From assembly GCA_002787035.1 (NCBI GenBank), contig PCVP01000025.1, forward strand, positions 5,076 to 69,075: a DNA stretch of 64,000 bases, read 5' to 3'. This stretch comes from Candidatus Peregrinibacteria bacterium CG11_big_fil_rev_8_21_14_0_20_49_14. GTDB taxonomy: Bacteria; Patescibacteriota; Gracilibacteria; Peribacterales; Peribacteraceae. This document shows positions 16,801-24,296 of the stretch, piece by piece. The translations under genes were made by a program, and so were the position numbers. The notes below the pieces were generated by a model. That model was not told the origin of the DNA. It did not search any database and saw only the letters and a program-made list of their open reading frames with translations. The number at the start of each line of letters is the position of its first letter. Position 1 is the stretch's first letter.

Positions 16801-19755
16801 GTTTCCGTTGGCATCTGTTTGAGCCATGCCACCATTCAATGCTCCTGTGCCTGTGGGTCGGGCCAAAACGAATGCATCGGCAATGCCCGTTCCACCACCA
16901 TCCACTACTTTGCCTTTGATTGTTCGATTGGCGCTTGCGAGCGTAAGGCTCGTTTCATAGGTACCAACGCCGTTTATTTTCATCTGTTGGGGTTTGGGAG
17001 GCATGAAGGTGAAATCGGGCATAGACGGGGGACCCAGAGACGGATCTTTCGGTATCCATGGCCCCACGCCGATCTCCCACGTACCGTCCGATACGGGTAG
17101 GGTGACCGAGCGGGAAGCATTGCCGTTCCATAAAACTTCGCGAACAATATGGCCTCCACCGTTCGTGGATGTGGAATTGAAGGCGAAGACGTCCAGGTCC
17201 GTATTGCTTGGAATACCCCCCACGGTGATCGAAATATTACGGTCAGAGGAACGGAACGCAAAATTCACCCCGGTACTGTTCTGTCCTCCGCTGAGTTGAA
17301 CATCACGGAAGAACGGTCCGCCGATGTAGCTGCCGGTTGCAAGCGGCGGAATATTGAGATTGTAGAAGCCGTTATTGAGAAGCGTAAAGGAGTAGGCGCC
17401 ATTGACGTCCGTTGTCTGGCAGCTGAAACCGTTGGAGCCACCGAGGCATACCTTAATGTTCGCAATGCCCGGCTCCGATCCATTCTTTGTTCCGTCATTC
17501 GCCGTGCCGCCTCCATCACCGTTGTCGTTATACACCGTCCCCGCGATCGTTTGAGTCCCCGGAGTCATGAGAAAGAAGGGCTGACTCGTTAGGGTATTGA
17601 GCACTGAGCCATCGAGCCCTTTCGTTTTGATGTCCACGCTGTAACCCGACGTCGTAAAGTCTTTGGGAATGCTGGAATTAGAAATCCCCTGGAGAAGGAA
17701 ACGCAGACGATCACCGGCCGTCGTCGCTGCGCCACCTGTCGTGATTGTCACGGTTCTGGCTGTAGCATCGCAGACGATGGATGCAATGGTAATAGCTCCC
17801 GTTGCAGGACCGTTGATATCGCTGTTGTCCGGCACATTCGCAATGTCCTCACACTCCGACGCCCCCCCGTCATCCACTATTGCAAAGCCGCTTGGCATAG
17901 TGAAGACAATCGTGCCGCCAAGGGGAATGGACGTCGCTGCGGCGAATTCCACCTCGTACGCGCTGATTGCACTGGCCATCGGAGTACGTGGCAACACGCG
18001 GATACCATTCCCGAAGTTGAATTCGCCTGAGACGCCATCATGGACGTTCGATACTGTCCCCTTCGCGAGATTTCCTGATCCTGTTGTTTCCATCAGGTTA
18101 CCAGCGAGGTCTTTCATCCGTATTGCACCCGTGCTGGTGGCGGTCTTCACAAGGAACGTTTGGTCGGGTGGCAAGAGAAGGTCAAAGATTGTCGCTGTGA
18201 GCGTACTCGGTTCGTACTCGATCCGTTTATTGCTCAGGCTTACCGTGCTGCCGATGGGTGACTGGAGTGTCCAGTTGTTGATGTTGTTCACAACGCTGGA
18301 TATGTCGCTCGATGCACCGTTTCTCGATTCATTATCGAACTGCAAAGGCTCTGTGAACGAGACTTCCACCGAAAAATTGTTCGCGTTTGCAAAACTTATT
18401 TTCGGCTTTGTCGTGTCGCTTACGCCACCGTTGATGATGTTGCCTGTCGTAAAGGCAATGACCTTTTGTTGATTGCCGCCCGTCGCTCTGTCGCCATCGA
18501 AGTTATTGCCGGCGAGATCAAGCACATTTGTTGTGATGACAACAAAATACTTCGTGCTTGCCTCAAGCAAAGCCGTCGGCGAAATGACTGCTGCGTCGAG
18601 TTCAGGGAAGTAGTCGACGGCGCTTGTTACCACCACATCAACACCGGCATCAAAGGCGCCATTGTCATCAAAATCTTCGTACAGGAGGATACTGGTGCTA
18701 TCGACACTGCCGTCATCGACCGATTCGCTGAAACCGATGTTGATATTGTAGATGGCACGGTCGACTCCCGTCGCATTATTCGCGGGGTACGTCCCTTTGA
18801 GGGTGGGGCCGAGTGTGTCGCTGCCTGTTGCTGTGAAGGAGACGAAATGTGTAAAGGGCATGCCGATGCCGTCACTGTTCTGCACTCCTCCCGCTCCATC
18901 GAAAGCCCCTTGAATCATGAGAACGTACTGCTGGCCTGCAGCGATGCCGGCACCGCCCGTCGATGCAATCGAGCCGCCGGGGGATTTCTTGCCCGGTGTA
19001 ATAATCAGTTCACTTCCGGTTGAATTCCATGCCATGTTGCAGTCTGTCGGCAGAGCAGGATTGGCACCGACACTGGCGCAGGCAAGGAGATTGGTGTCAT
19101 TGGCAGGCCGTCCATTTTCCGCTGCAAACAGCTTGATGTTTTGCGGAGAGAGAACAGATCCGGTGTTGTCGGTTCGCATGACGGTTGATGCGCCGCTTCC
19201 GCCAACACTGAAGTACACACGCATTTTTGCGTTGGATGGGAATGTTGTTCCCGCGCGGGGAACACCCCCGATCACAAAGGGGGGAGGAATAAAGTCGGCG
19301 CCGCCGGTAAACGAGTTTGTCTGGAATTGGTACGCTGCATTTGCACTGAGCGCCATGCCCGTGGCCGTCTTGATACCGGTTGTGAGTGTGAATGTGTACC
19401 ATGTGTTGCCTAGAAGCGGTTGTCCGTCGGCCATGTGGTCGCATTCGATACGGTTGCCCCCTTTTAGGAGCGCAGTGATACAGAGATTGTCACCCGTCGG
19501 CGTTCCGCCCTGTACGTTCCCATCGTTCGTCTGCAGCCGGACGGTCCCGCTCGCTCCCACCGTGAGCGTCGCGCCGCTGAGCGGCAGATCGAATTCGCGA
19601 TCAATGAACGCTTCCACGGGCACACCTGTTTGGCCGTCGGACGGGCCGCCGTTATTCGTGGGGTCAAAAGCCAACGCGGCGCTGCTCAATACGAAGAGGA
19701 GAACAAAAAAATACATCCGTAGAAGATGATTTTTCCTCACTATGGAAGACAACAT
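13891..19755 (-). CDS. Giant SLH-anchored multidomain surface protein (1954 aa)
   Basis: Starting at the ATG at 19755, the product has a signal peptide (LRMYFFVLLFVLSSAALA). The first ~450 residues hold Ig-like Big_5-type modules (DTLGPTLKGTYPANNATGVD, FSESVDDGSVD). An SdrD-B/Cna-B-like unit follows (IAGTVYNDNGDGG..GIANIKVCLGG). After it come many carboxypeptidase-regulatory-like beta repeats (IKGKVVDGGGTGIADAFVLARP, ISGRVLDEDGNAISYAHV, GTVTGTITKGGTAVAGAFV, ISGRVTLSSTGITVG). A ZU5-like region, a Gly/Ser linker of about 35 residues and C-terminal SLH units (FRDVSVQEWFAPFV..GIASGYRNE; FTDIRSNHPHAQAILLL..GVISGDTD) end the chain, with a SGTLTGTGETLSGSG stretch between SLH units. Probably a stalk-like adhesin or S-layer component. 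The region looks modestly more GC-rich than its flanks. Confidence 0.92.
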   Translation of the reverse strand: MLSSIVRKNHLLRMYFFVLLFVLSSAALAFDPTNNGGPSDGQTGVPVEAFIDREFDLPLSGATLTVGASGTVRLQTNDGNVQGGTPTGDNLCITALLKGGNRIECDHMADGQPLLGNTWYTFTLTTGIKTATGMALSANAAYQFQTNSFTGGADFIPPPFVIGGVPRAGTTFPSNAKMRVYFSVGGSGASTVMRTDNTGSVLSPQNIKLFAAENGRPANDTNLLACASVGANPALPTDCNMAWNSTGSELIITPGKKSPGGSIASTGGAGIAAGQQYVLMIQGAFDGAGGVQNSDGIGMPFTHFVSFTATGSDTLGPTLKGTYPANNATGVDRAIYNINIGFSESVDDGSVDSTSILLYEDFDDNGAFDAGVDVVVTSAVDYFPELDAAVISPTALLEASTKYFVVITTNVLDLAGNNFDGDRATGGNQQKVIAFTTGNIINGGVSDTTKPKISFANANNFSVEVSFTEPLQFDNESRNGASSDISSVVNNINNWTLQSPIGSTVSLSNKRIEYEPSTLTATIFDLLLPPDQTFLVKTATSTGAIRMKDLAGNLMETTGSGNLAKGTVSNVHDGVSGEFNFGNGIRVLPRTPMASAISAYEVEFAAATSIPLGGTIVFTMPSGFAIVDDGGASECEDIANVPDNSDINGPATGAITIASIVCDATARTVTITTGGAATTAGDRLRFLLQGISNSSIPKDFTTSGYSVDIKTKGLDGSVLNTLTSQPFFLMTPGTQTIAGTVYNDNGDGGGTANDGTKNGSEPGIANIKVCLGGSNGFSCQTTDVNGAYSFTLLNNGFYNLNIPPLATGSYIGGPFFRDVQLSGGQNSTGVNFAFRSSDRNISITVGGIPSNTDLDVFAFNSTSTNGGGHIVREVLWNGNASRSVTLPVSDGTWEIGVGPWIPKDPSLGPPSMPDFTFMPPKPQQMKINGVGTYETSLTLASANRTIKGKVVDGGGTGIADAFVLARPTGTGALNGGMAQTDANGNFNVKVQNGVYYVDAGIPGMPPTAPIEVTVRDNSGASDSNSTADVYSKGVLLVNDGDNGSDNLLLKVAKGNLYISGRVLDEDGNAISYAHVMAQEVDSSDNPNGPFMGTPTDTSGNYTIYVRSGRYKVFAHAPQYGELPALTVVVAAGSNATGQNIQAVAGDFGTVTGTITKGGTAVAGAFVNIFGASGGNGTVTDASGGYSLKVQAGSNYTIEGFVPGSGPLTPLSSITITAGQTLSSQDLSMAEAGTIKVTLTGSSIINNAFVEARDSNGRGNSTSVNTTPGVYEIPVPAGTYTVKAQSPGMGLIGSESVTVTANNVASVTMAPSAIYVVSGTISSDSTSCTIGASIIFGDSTNGRVTKATSASGGTFSISLPNGTYRLSAGKPGCIDSAAPTTITVNGANVSSGTNRTLTAADGTISGRVTLSSTGITVGTVVIAENADGTFAFADVDTTQTGGGNNYTLNLTAGTWTIKARSEGYESASTSVTLSTGGSATANLSLTAISGYTRKDPKTSTMTPSRGGLVYDTNIGSSFKMNVPAGALGNASDATSISTKQTTAVADETPTAVVPGGKGYEISATAADGQKVSDLSASVTITIPYTEADVTAAGGTEAALVGAVWENGQWTPLSTTVDTENNTITMVTSHFSTFAPVVPTGGGSSGGGGGGSSGGGGGSSGGGSSGGGGGGGRRSLPSAGAINGIHAAASLHTNAPPREVVDTTHLRSVRGYLVMSIEDNDVTFRDVSVQEWFAPFVATIMRAGIASGYRNEQGNPKGEFGPGNRVTYGEIAKMALEAARFGPGSLPAKNPSAQGDWSSLYIGRAEEFGLSVYLDSPDVRDSARRGEVIQTLVEVLEITEPAPKKMTEIDSGTLTGTGETLSGSGRLIGSGSVLTATGDALKQEEEVPMLPDVSFTDIRSNHPHAQAILLLAKLGVISGDTDRDGKPTGNVRPNDPINRAEVAKIFTKLIELGYIR
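14742..14841 (-). repeat. Low-complexity Gly/Ser linker coding repeat
   Basis: Runs of CCACC/GCCACC and CTTCC on the plus strand encode an almost pure Gly-Ser linker between the beta repeats and the SLH units of the giant surface protein. Such trinucleotide-rich tracts can change length by slippage. Confidence 0.8.
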
Positions 19756-19779
19756 AAGTTGGAGGGGGCAAATAGACAC

Positions 19780-20393
19780 GATTAGTCTATAAGAACTTTA
19801 ATTTAAAAGTATCTTTACAACTGTTCTTTGTAGATCCATATAATATTCCATAGTTCGTACTTTTCTTGCAGTCTTAAAAAGTCTGCTGCTGAAATCGATC
19901 TCTTATTTATTAAGTTGATCACGCCGCCTGATAACCGCAAATCTGTAGGTTATGAGCGGTGCAGTTGCAATGCAGATCGGCCATGTGGACGTTCACCTAC
20001 TCCATAGTCCTATGAAAACTGCCGATGAAGCTTTGTGCTGTTTCCGATTGCAGAAGATCAGTATCTGCAAAGAATCCCTCAATCGTGTTTGAAGGTATCG
20101 TCCAGTGCGACAAAAAAAGAATTGGCTCCCAAGTTCAAGTACTCTCATAGAGCTTCTGGCGGATGCGGGGTATTGGAAGGGGGTGGCGGTGAAACTGAGG
20201 ATTATCAATGTGTGTATGAACGATGCCTGTAGCGTGGTTGCATGTTTTTCTCATTCCTCGTACCGTACTTCCTTTTTTTGCACGTTTGCTCGGTATTCCA
20301 TTTACTTCATCCAATGTATCTTCTGTGACAAATGCATTTCATACGAGAAGCATCGATATCTGCGCACTTAAGGAAAGAAAAGATGTTCATATG
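19780..20393 (-). other. 614-bp intergenic region, no gene seen
   Basis: No open frame here has coding character. It separates the giant surface gene and the SDR gene, both on the minus strand. On the minus strand a TATAGA box near 19789-19784 could serve the giant gene. The stretch at 20136-20155 encodes STLIELL in one frame, recalling a prepilin start, but the following helix is absent. Confidence 0.4.
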
Positions 20394-21155
20394 TTAAAAA
20401 GAGTGCCACCCTCCATCCACGTAGATGGTCGCACCCGTGACGTAGCTTGCTTCTTGTGATGCAAGAAAAATAATGGCACCGGATACCTCTTCCGGTTTGC
20501 CCATACGATGCAGTGGAATATGTTCAAGAATGGCTTTTTTTGCCTCCTCGGAGATACGTACACCTTCAACTCGCGGTATTTCAATCACACCGAGTGCGAT
20601 AGCGTTCACATTGATACCGAGCGGCGCCCATTCGTCCGCAAGAGTTTCGTTCATGCCAATCATTCCTCCTTTGGATGCAGTCGCATGTGCCGGACCACCG
20701 AAGCCGATACCTTCACCGGCGGGGGCGATCCAAGAAATATTTATAATGCGTCCCCATGTGTTTTTTGCCATTTCTTTTGCCGCGCGCTGCGCGCACAGAA
20801 ACTGTCCTTTCAAATTCACACTGATGGTTTCATCCCATTCCCGTTCAGTGATTTCCAGAGCAGGCTTCGGTTTAAATACTCCTGCACAGTTAATGAGAAT
20901 GTCCAAGCGCCCGAATTGTTGTCCGACTTTCTCAATAGTTGTATCTATCTGGGCTTTCCTGGACACATCCATTCCAAAACAGTGCGCATCTCCTCCCATC
21001 GCAACAATCTCTGCTACAGCGTCTTTGCACAATTCTTCGGTTGTATTTGTCAGGACAACTTTGGCTCCCTGCGATGCCAGAGCGATTGCATACACTCTCC
21101 CCAAGGTGGGTTGTGCGCCGGTAATAAGGGCAATTTTGCCGTAGAGGTTGAACAT
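20394..21155 (-). CDS. SDR-fold oxidoreductase with degenerate catalytic residues
   Basis: A 253-aa short-chain dehydrogenase/reductase-like protein starting MFNLYGKIALITGAQ at 21155; the longer upstream reading has no family similarity. The fold is clear: LITGAQPTLGR (altered TGxxxGxG), ILINCAGVF (altered NNAG), VNLKGQFLCAQ, GRIINIS, VNAIALGVIEIP and SYVTGATIYVDGGW. The active site is not: the catalytic Tyr of YxxxK is Ala (HATASKGG) and the catalytic Ser position after NIS is Trp. It may bind NAD(P) without standard SDR chemistry, or do a different reaction. Closest family in general pattern is FabG/glucose dehydrogenase-like. Confidence 0.85.
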   Translation of the reverse strand: MFNLYGKIALITGAQPTLGRVYAIALASQGAKVVLTNTTEELCKDAVAEIVAMGGDAHCFGMDVSRKAQIDTTIEKVGQQFGRLDILINCAGVFKPKPALEITEREWDETISVNLKGQFLCAQRAAKEMAKNTWGRIINISWIAPAGEGIGFGGPAHATASKGGMIGMNETLADEWAPLGINVNAIALGVIEIPRVEGVRISEEAKKAILEHIPLHRMGKPEEVSGAIIFLASQEASYVTGATIYVDGGWHSF

Positions 21156-21271
21156 TGTGAGGGGGATGGAGTGCGTTGTGCTTTGAAGCCCGGCAAGTGC
21201 TTCCGAGTTACAATGAGTTTTTTTGTCATGGGAAGGCAAGAAAGGAAATGCAATTATAAATGGCATGATCG

Positions 21272-21649
21272 TTACGAAGGCCTTGCTGCTTTTATGCTTC
21301 GCATTTTTGTTTCGAGAGCAGCAACCTTTGTTTGAAGCTTGTCCTTGGCTACCTTGCGATGATGCATCTCCGCGACGTAATCATCGCGGATTTCTTTCGA
21401 TACATTTACCAGCTCTTCACCCTGTTTCTTCAGTTCTTCCAAAAACTTGCGTTCCTTGATTGCGTTACTATCTATCTGGCGTTGCTTTTCCTTCTCCGTT
21501 GTCGCCATATTCGCAGCTTCGGTTCGTTTCTCGCTATCTCGTCGCGCTTGTTGCACTTCCAGCGCACTTTTGCGATTGCGATTGAGGCGTTCCTCATCGC
21601 TCACAATTGCTGTGATGCGCGACTGCAGTGCTGTGATGTCATCGGACAT
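21272..21649 (-). CDS. Coiled-coil hypothetical protein
   Basis: A 125-aa highly charged protein predicted to be almost entirely helical: heptad-like runs of Glu, Lys, Arg and Leu from residue 5 to 118 (ALQSRITAIVSDEERLNRNR, KFLEELKKQGEELVNVSKEI, KVAALETKMRSI). No signal peptide or family. It lies between the SDR gene and an SLH gene in the same orientation, with about 40-120 bp gaps, so it may be its own unit. Confidence 0.6.
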   Translation of the reverse strand: MSDDITALQSRITAIVSDEERLNRNRKSALEVQQARRDSEKRTEAANMATTEKEKQRQIDSNAIKERKFLEELKKQGEELVNVSKEIRDDYVAEMHHRKVAKDKLQTKVAALETKMRSIKAARPS

Positions 21650-21690
21650 AGGATTTTTGGAGGGAAGAGAGACAAGAATTGTTCACCGTA

Positions 21691-22488
21691 CTACCGTGAT
21701 ATGCGTGCGCTGTTTCGACTTTCTGCCTCTGCGACAATCGAACGACGACTTGGCCTGTTATATGTATTGGAAACGACGGGAGACTTCGGTGTGCTGACAA
21801 CGGGTGTGATGGGATTCCTTTGATACAAGGAATTGTTACTTTGATTGAATCCCATGCTGATCTTCTCCGTTGCATCCACTTTCAGTCGATAGACAATCTG
21901 TGCCATATCGGCACGCGATAGTGTTTGGTTTAGGCGTCTGATATTCGCAGGAATTGCATGCAGATCGGAAAGACTTTGCACATATGGGCGGTACCAAAAT
22001 TCTCCGGTTTGATATGCACCAATACTCAGAGTGAACACATTAGAGATAATCTTTGCCGCTTCAACGAAGTTAATGGAATCCGCCGGATGGAACGTACCGT
22101 CAGGATACCCGTCAATTAACTTCTTGATTTTTGCAAAACACACATTCTCTGCGTACCAAGCACCTTTTGATACATCAGAGAAGAAAACTTTCGTTGTGCT
22201 ACTTGGTGTATTTGCACTCACACAGTTCCCCATACCATTGGTGTCCAAAATAAAGGGATTGATGATGAACTCCACAAATTCTGCCCGGTTGATAATCATG
22301 TTGGGTTTGAATGTGCCATCCAGATATCCTTTGACCACATTCTGTGTTCGCAGATATTCAATGGCCTCGTAGTTCGGATTGTTTACGGCAACGTCCGTGA
22401 ATGGTTGCAGGGAAAATGTTGTGTTTTGTGCAAATGCAGAACCTGTAAAACCGAGAAGGCCGATGATAGTGAGAAGTAGAGAGCGCAT
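21691..22488 (-). CDS. SLH-domain surface protein (265 aa)
   Basis: Start taken at 22488, giving a clean signal peptide (MRSLLLTIIGLLGFTGSAFA, cut before QNTTF). Two or three SLH units follow: FTDVAVNNPNYEAIEYLRTQNVVKGYLDGTFKP, then FFSDVSKGAWYAENVCFAKIKKLIDGYPDGTFHP, then a third, weaker one around YRPYVQSLSDLHAIP. The C-terminal 60 residues are polar and Ser/Asn-rich. The organisation is similar to the SLH protein at 47836-48975. Likely part of the S-layer or anchored to the wall; enzymatic activity is not evident. Confidence 0.88.
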   Translation of the reverse strand: MRSLLLTIIGLLGFTGSAFAQNTTFSLQPFTDVAVNNPNYEAIEYLRTQNVVKGYLDGTFKPNMIINRAEFVEFIINPFILDTNGMGNCVSANTPSSTTKVFFSDVSKGAWYAENVCFAKIKKLIDGYPDGTFHPADSINFVEAAKIISNVFTLSIGAYQTGEFWYRPYVQSLSDLHAIPANIRRLNQTLSRADMAQIVYRLKVDATEKISMGFNQSNNSLYQRNPITPVVSTPKSPVVSNTYNRPSRRSIVAEAESRNSARISR

Positions 22489-22544
22489 AATAAAAAAGGG
22501 AAATGAAGCGATTACAGCGTGAGAGAGGGCGGAGAAATCTTCAG

Positions 22545-22817
22545 CTATCTGGGCCCCCGATACGCACGGTAGAGAGATGTTGCCTCTTCCGTAAGAGAGT
22601 GCGTACAGATCTCGACAACAGGAAGAGCTATGTCTGCATTGAGACAAACGTACACGAGAGTTGTGAAGTCCTGACCAATCAGTTTACCGTTCGCCGGACT
22701 GCAAGCCGTATGATCGGTGCGGGAACAGAAGATGGTTGTTGCGACGCTGCATGTGAGGGGAGCGGTACCATTGGAGAATCGCGATGCTTGCCGTTGTTTG
22801 ACCATAAGGTTACTCAT
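22545..22817 (-). CDS. Possible small Cys-containing protein
   Basis: A 90-aa reading frame (start 22817 or 22805) with four to six Cys (PLTCSVATTIFCSRTDHTACSP, VYVCLNA, VEICTHS) and plausible composition but no recognised family or signal peptide. It lies just downstream of the IS-like element, so it could be the cut-off end of a gene interrupted by the insertion, or a chance frame. Confidence 0.35.
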   Translation of the reverse strand: MSNLMVKQRQASRFSNGTAPLTCSVATTIFCSRTDHTACSPANGKLIGQDFTTLVYVCLNADIALPVVEICTHSLTEEATSLYRAYRGPR

Positions 22818-22881
22818 GTGAAATCGAATCCTGTTCTTATGTAAAAATTTCCGCAAGGACATGCGGAATACATCATGTCGC

Positions 22882-23844
22882 CTATAGTCATGGGACTCCA
22901 TACTCTATTGGACTGATTTCATCTGTTTTTGTGTTTTTTTCGACCACTGCTTCAAGAAGTTTGATGGCATGAGATCGACAATGGCGTATGCCTGCGCTTT
23001 CGGGCTAAGAAGACGGTGATTATATTTCCATTCCAGTTCTTTGAGGTAGAGACCGGTATTTTTCTTCCGTATACCGTGATGTTTGAGCATGCGTTCTTTC
23101 ATCCACGACCAGAAATGTTCCACTCCATCTGTGTGGTCGGTCGTATCGGAAAATCGTAGAAACTTTCCTCCGCGTATGAATCCGGCATAAGCGCAATATT
23201 GGCTCTTGCCGATTATTTCTTTGTCATTAAAAATCGTTTCAAAATGAAATGGAATGCTGTCGTCTCGAAGAACATCGATAAATATTTTTCCGTTTTTTAG
23301 GTATGTAACACCAAAAATAGGAGCATCACCTTTTTTCGTGTTTTTGTGGTTTATGCCTTGTTTCGTGTGTTGCAGGACTGTGCTTTCGGAGCTACTGCGG
23401 TCAGTATCCTCCACTGTTGTCAACAAATGCATTTGTTCCTCAAGGAGATTCTGCTGCGCAAGTAGTATACGAAAGTGTTTATAGCAATCAGCGACAAGCC
23501 GATACCGAAGCTTCGTAAGATCCGATGTTTGTTGTGCCGAAAAATCGAGGCAGAAGCAGACGAGAATATCAGCATATTGCTTCAGCTTCGTTTTATCTGT
23601 TTTTTTATCGGGATCGAATTTCTTGACGCAAACGCTGCACTTTTTGCGTCCGTCTTTCAGTGTATACAGCTTTGTACGATTTCTGCATGACGGGCAGAGA
23701 AAATGACGTGATCCATCCTGTGTATAATCCAAGTGCGTCTCTTGTAACTTTGCCAATACTGCAGCGGATTGAATAATCATAAGGTAAATGAAAAGCATAC
23801 CACACATTCGGTCCAAAGCCGTGGTGAGTTCCCAAATTTTATAG
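22882..23844 (-). mobile_element. IS1595-like insertion sequence
   Basis: The transposase gene is flanked by imperfect inverted repeats: CTATAGTCATGGGACTC at 22882-22898 and, on the other strand, CTATAAAATTTGGGAACTC at 23844-23826. These are my best guess for the terminal inverted repeats; no target duplication was confirmed. One copy only in this window. Confidence 0.5.
22905..23816 (-). CDS. IS1595-family (ISXO2-like) transposase
   Basis: A 303-aa protein with an N-terminal zinc ribbon (CPSCRNRT and, about 20 residues later, CSVCVKKF) and an ISXO2-like DDE/DDN nuclease domain. The domain holds VEDTDRSSSEST, KGDAPIFGVTYLKNGKIFIDV, then SDTTDHTDGVEHFWSWMKERM and YLKELEWKYNHRL, the last matching the family's ExxWS..K and RYNxR ending. 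The frame is intact, so it may be active. Start may be 23816 or the internal Met at 23798. Confidence 0.85.
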   Translation of the reverse strand: MDRMCGMLFIYLMIIQSAAVLAKLQETHLDYTQDGSRHFLCPSCRNRTKLYTLKDGRKKCSVCVKKFDPDKKTDKTKLKQYADILVCFCLDFSAQQTSDLTKLRYRLVADCYKHFRILLAQQNLLEEQMHLLTTVEDTDRSSSESTVLQHTKQGINHKNTKKGDAPIFGVTYLKNGKIFIDVLRDDSIPFHFETIFNDKEIIGKSQYCAYAGFIRGGKFLRFSDTTDHTDGVEHFWSWMKERMLKHHGIRKKNTGLYLKELEWKYNHRLLSPKAQAYAIVDLMPSNFLKQWSKKTQKQMKSVQ

Positions 23845-23939
23845 AGAAAAAGTTTTTATTGACAAAATTGGTACTATGCGGTTAATGCATCGTGTTGCGA
23901 ATGTTCCGAAGATTCTCTTTGATTAAGACGCAAAATATT

Positions 23940-24014
23940 TGGCTCCTCGGGCTGGATTCGAACCAGCAACCCTCTCGTTAACAGCGAGATGCTCTACCAT
24001 TGAGCTACCGAGGA
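23940..24014 (-). tRNA. tRNA-Asn (GUU)
   Basis: Read on the minus strand: acceptor TCCTCGG pairs with CCGAGGA, D arm AGCTCAATGGTAGAGC, anticodon stem-loop CTCGCTGTTAACGAG with anticodon GTT, T arm GCTGGTTCGAATCCAGC, then discriminator G and an encoded CCA. All arms fold. Copies of its first 16 nt recur twice upstream. Confidence 0.95.
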
Positions 24015-24240
24015 ATATGTGATGGTGATAGAAAGATCATACAGACAACCGAGCTTATGTATTTATGACGCCCTGCGGTAGCAGGGCTAGGCATTGAGCT
24101 ACCGAGGAATAGGGGATGGTGACTGAAGGATCATGCCAGCCAACCGAGCTGGCTTATTTTATGACGTCCTGCTTGTCACCCTGAGCACAGTCGAAGGGAG
24201 CAGGACTAGGCATTTAAGCTACCGAGAAATACGAAATAGC
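23998..24240 (-). repeat. Tandem repeats carrying the 5' end of tRNA-Asn
   Basis: Three tandem units start at 23998 (the real tRNA), 24092 and 24211. Each begins with CATTGAGCTACCGAGGA or a variant, i.e. the tRNA 5' end. Units 1 and 2 continue with ATGGTGA..GATCAT, ..CAACCGAGCT.., TATGACG and a hairpin ending CTAGG. Unit 1 spans 94 bp and unit 2 119 bp; unit 3 is partial. The small hairpin around CAACCGAGCT keeps its pairing with different bases in the two units (CATA/TATG versus GCCAGC/GCTGGC). The copies lie on the promoter side of the tRNA. Confidence 0.75.
24166..24206. repeat. REP-like palindrome inside a hairpin loop
   Basis: The outer stem GTCCTGC/GCAGGAC matches the hairpin of the first unit (GCCCTGC-ggta-GCAGGGC at 24070-24087). 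In place of the 4-nt loop sits TTGTCACCCTGAGCACAGTCGAAGGG (24173-24198), a REP-like motif of the CCTGAGC..GTCGAAGG type also found inside ileS. Confidence 0.6.
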
Positions 24241-24296
24241 CGCAGGCAGTATAAGCAAACCCAACGCATTTGAAAACGAATAGATGACTTCTTCTC

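Noticed and set aside
20136-20155. STLIELL, resembling a prepilin N-terminal signature, in a 600-bp gene-free region.
   Set aside because: The hydrophobic helix that should follow is absent in that frame, and there is no start codon and no Gly cleavage site.
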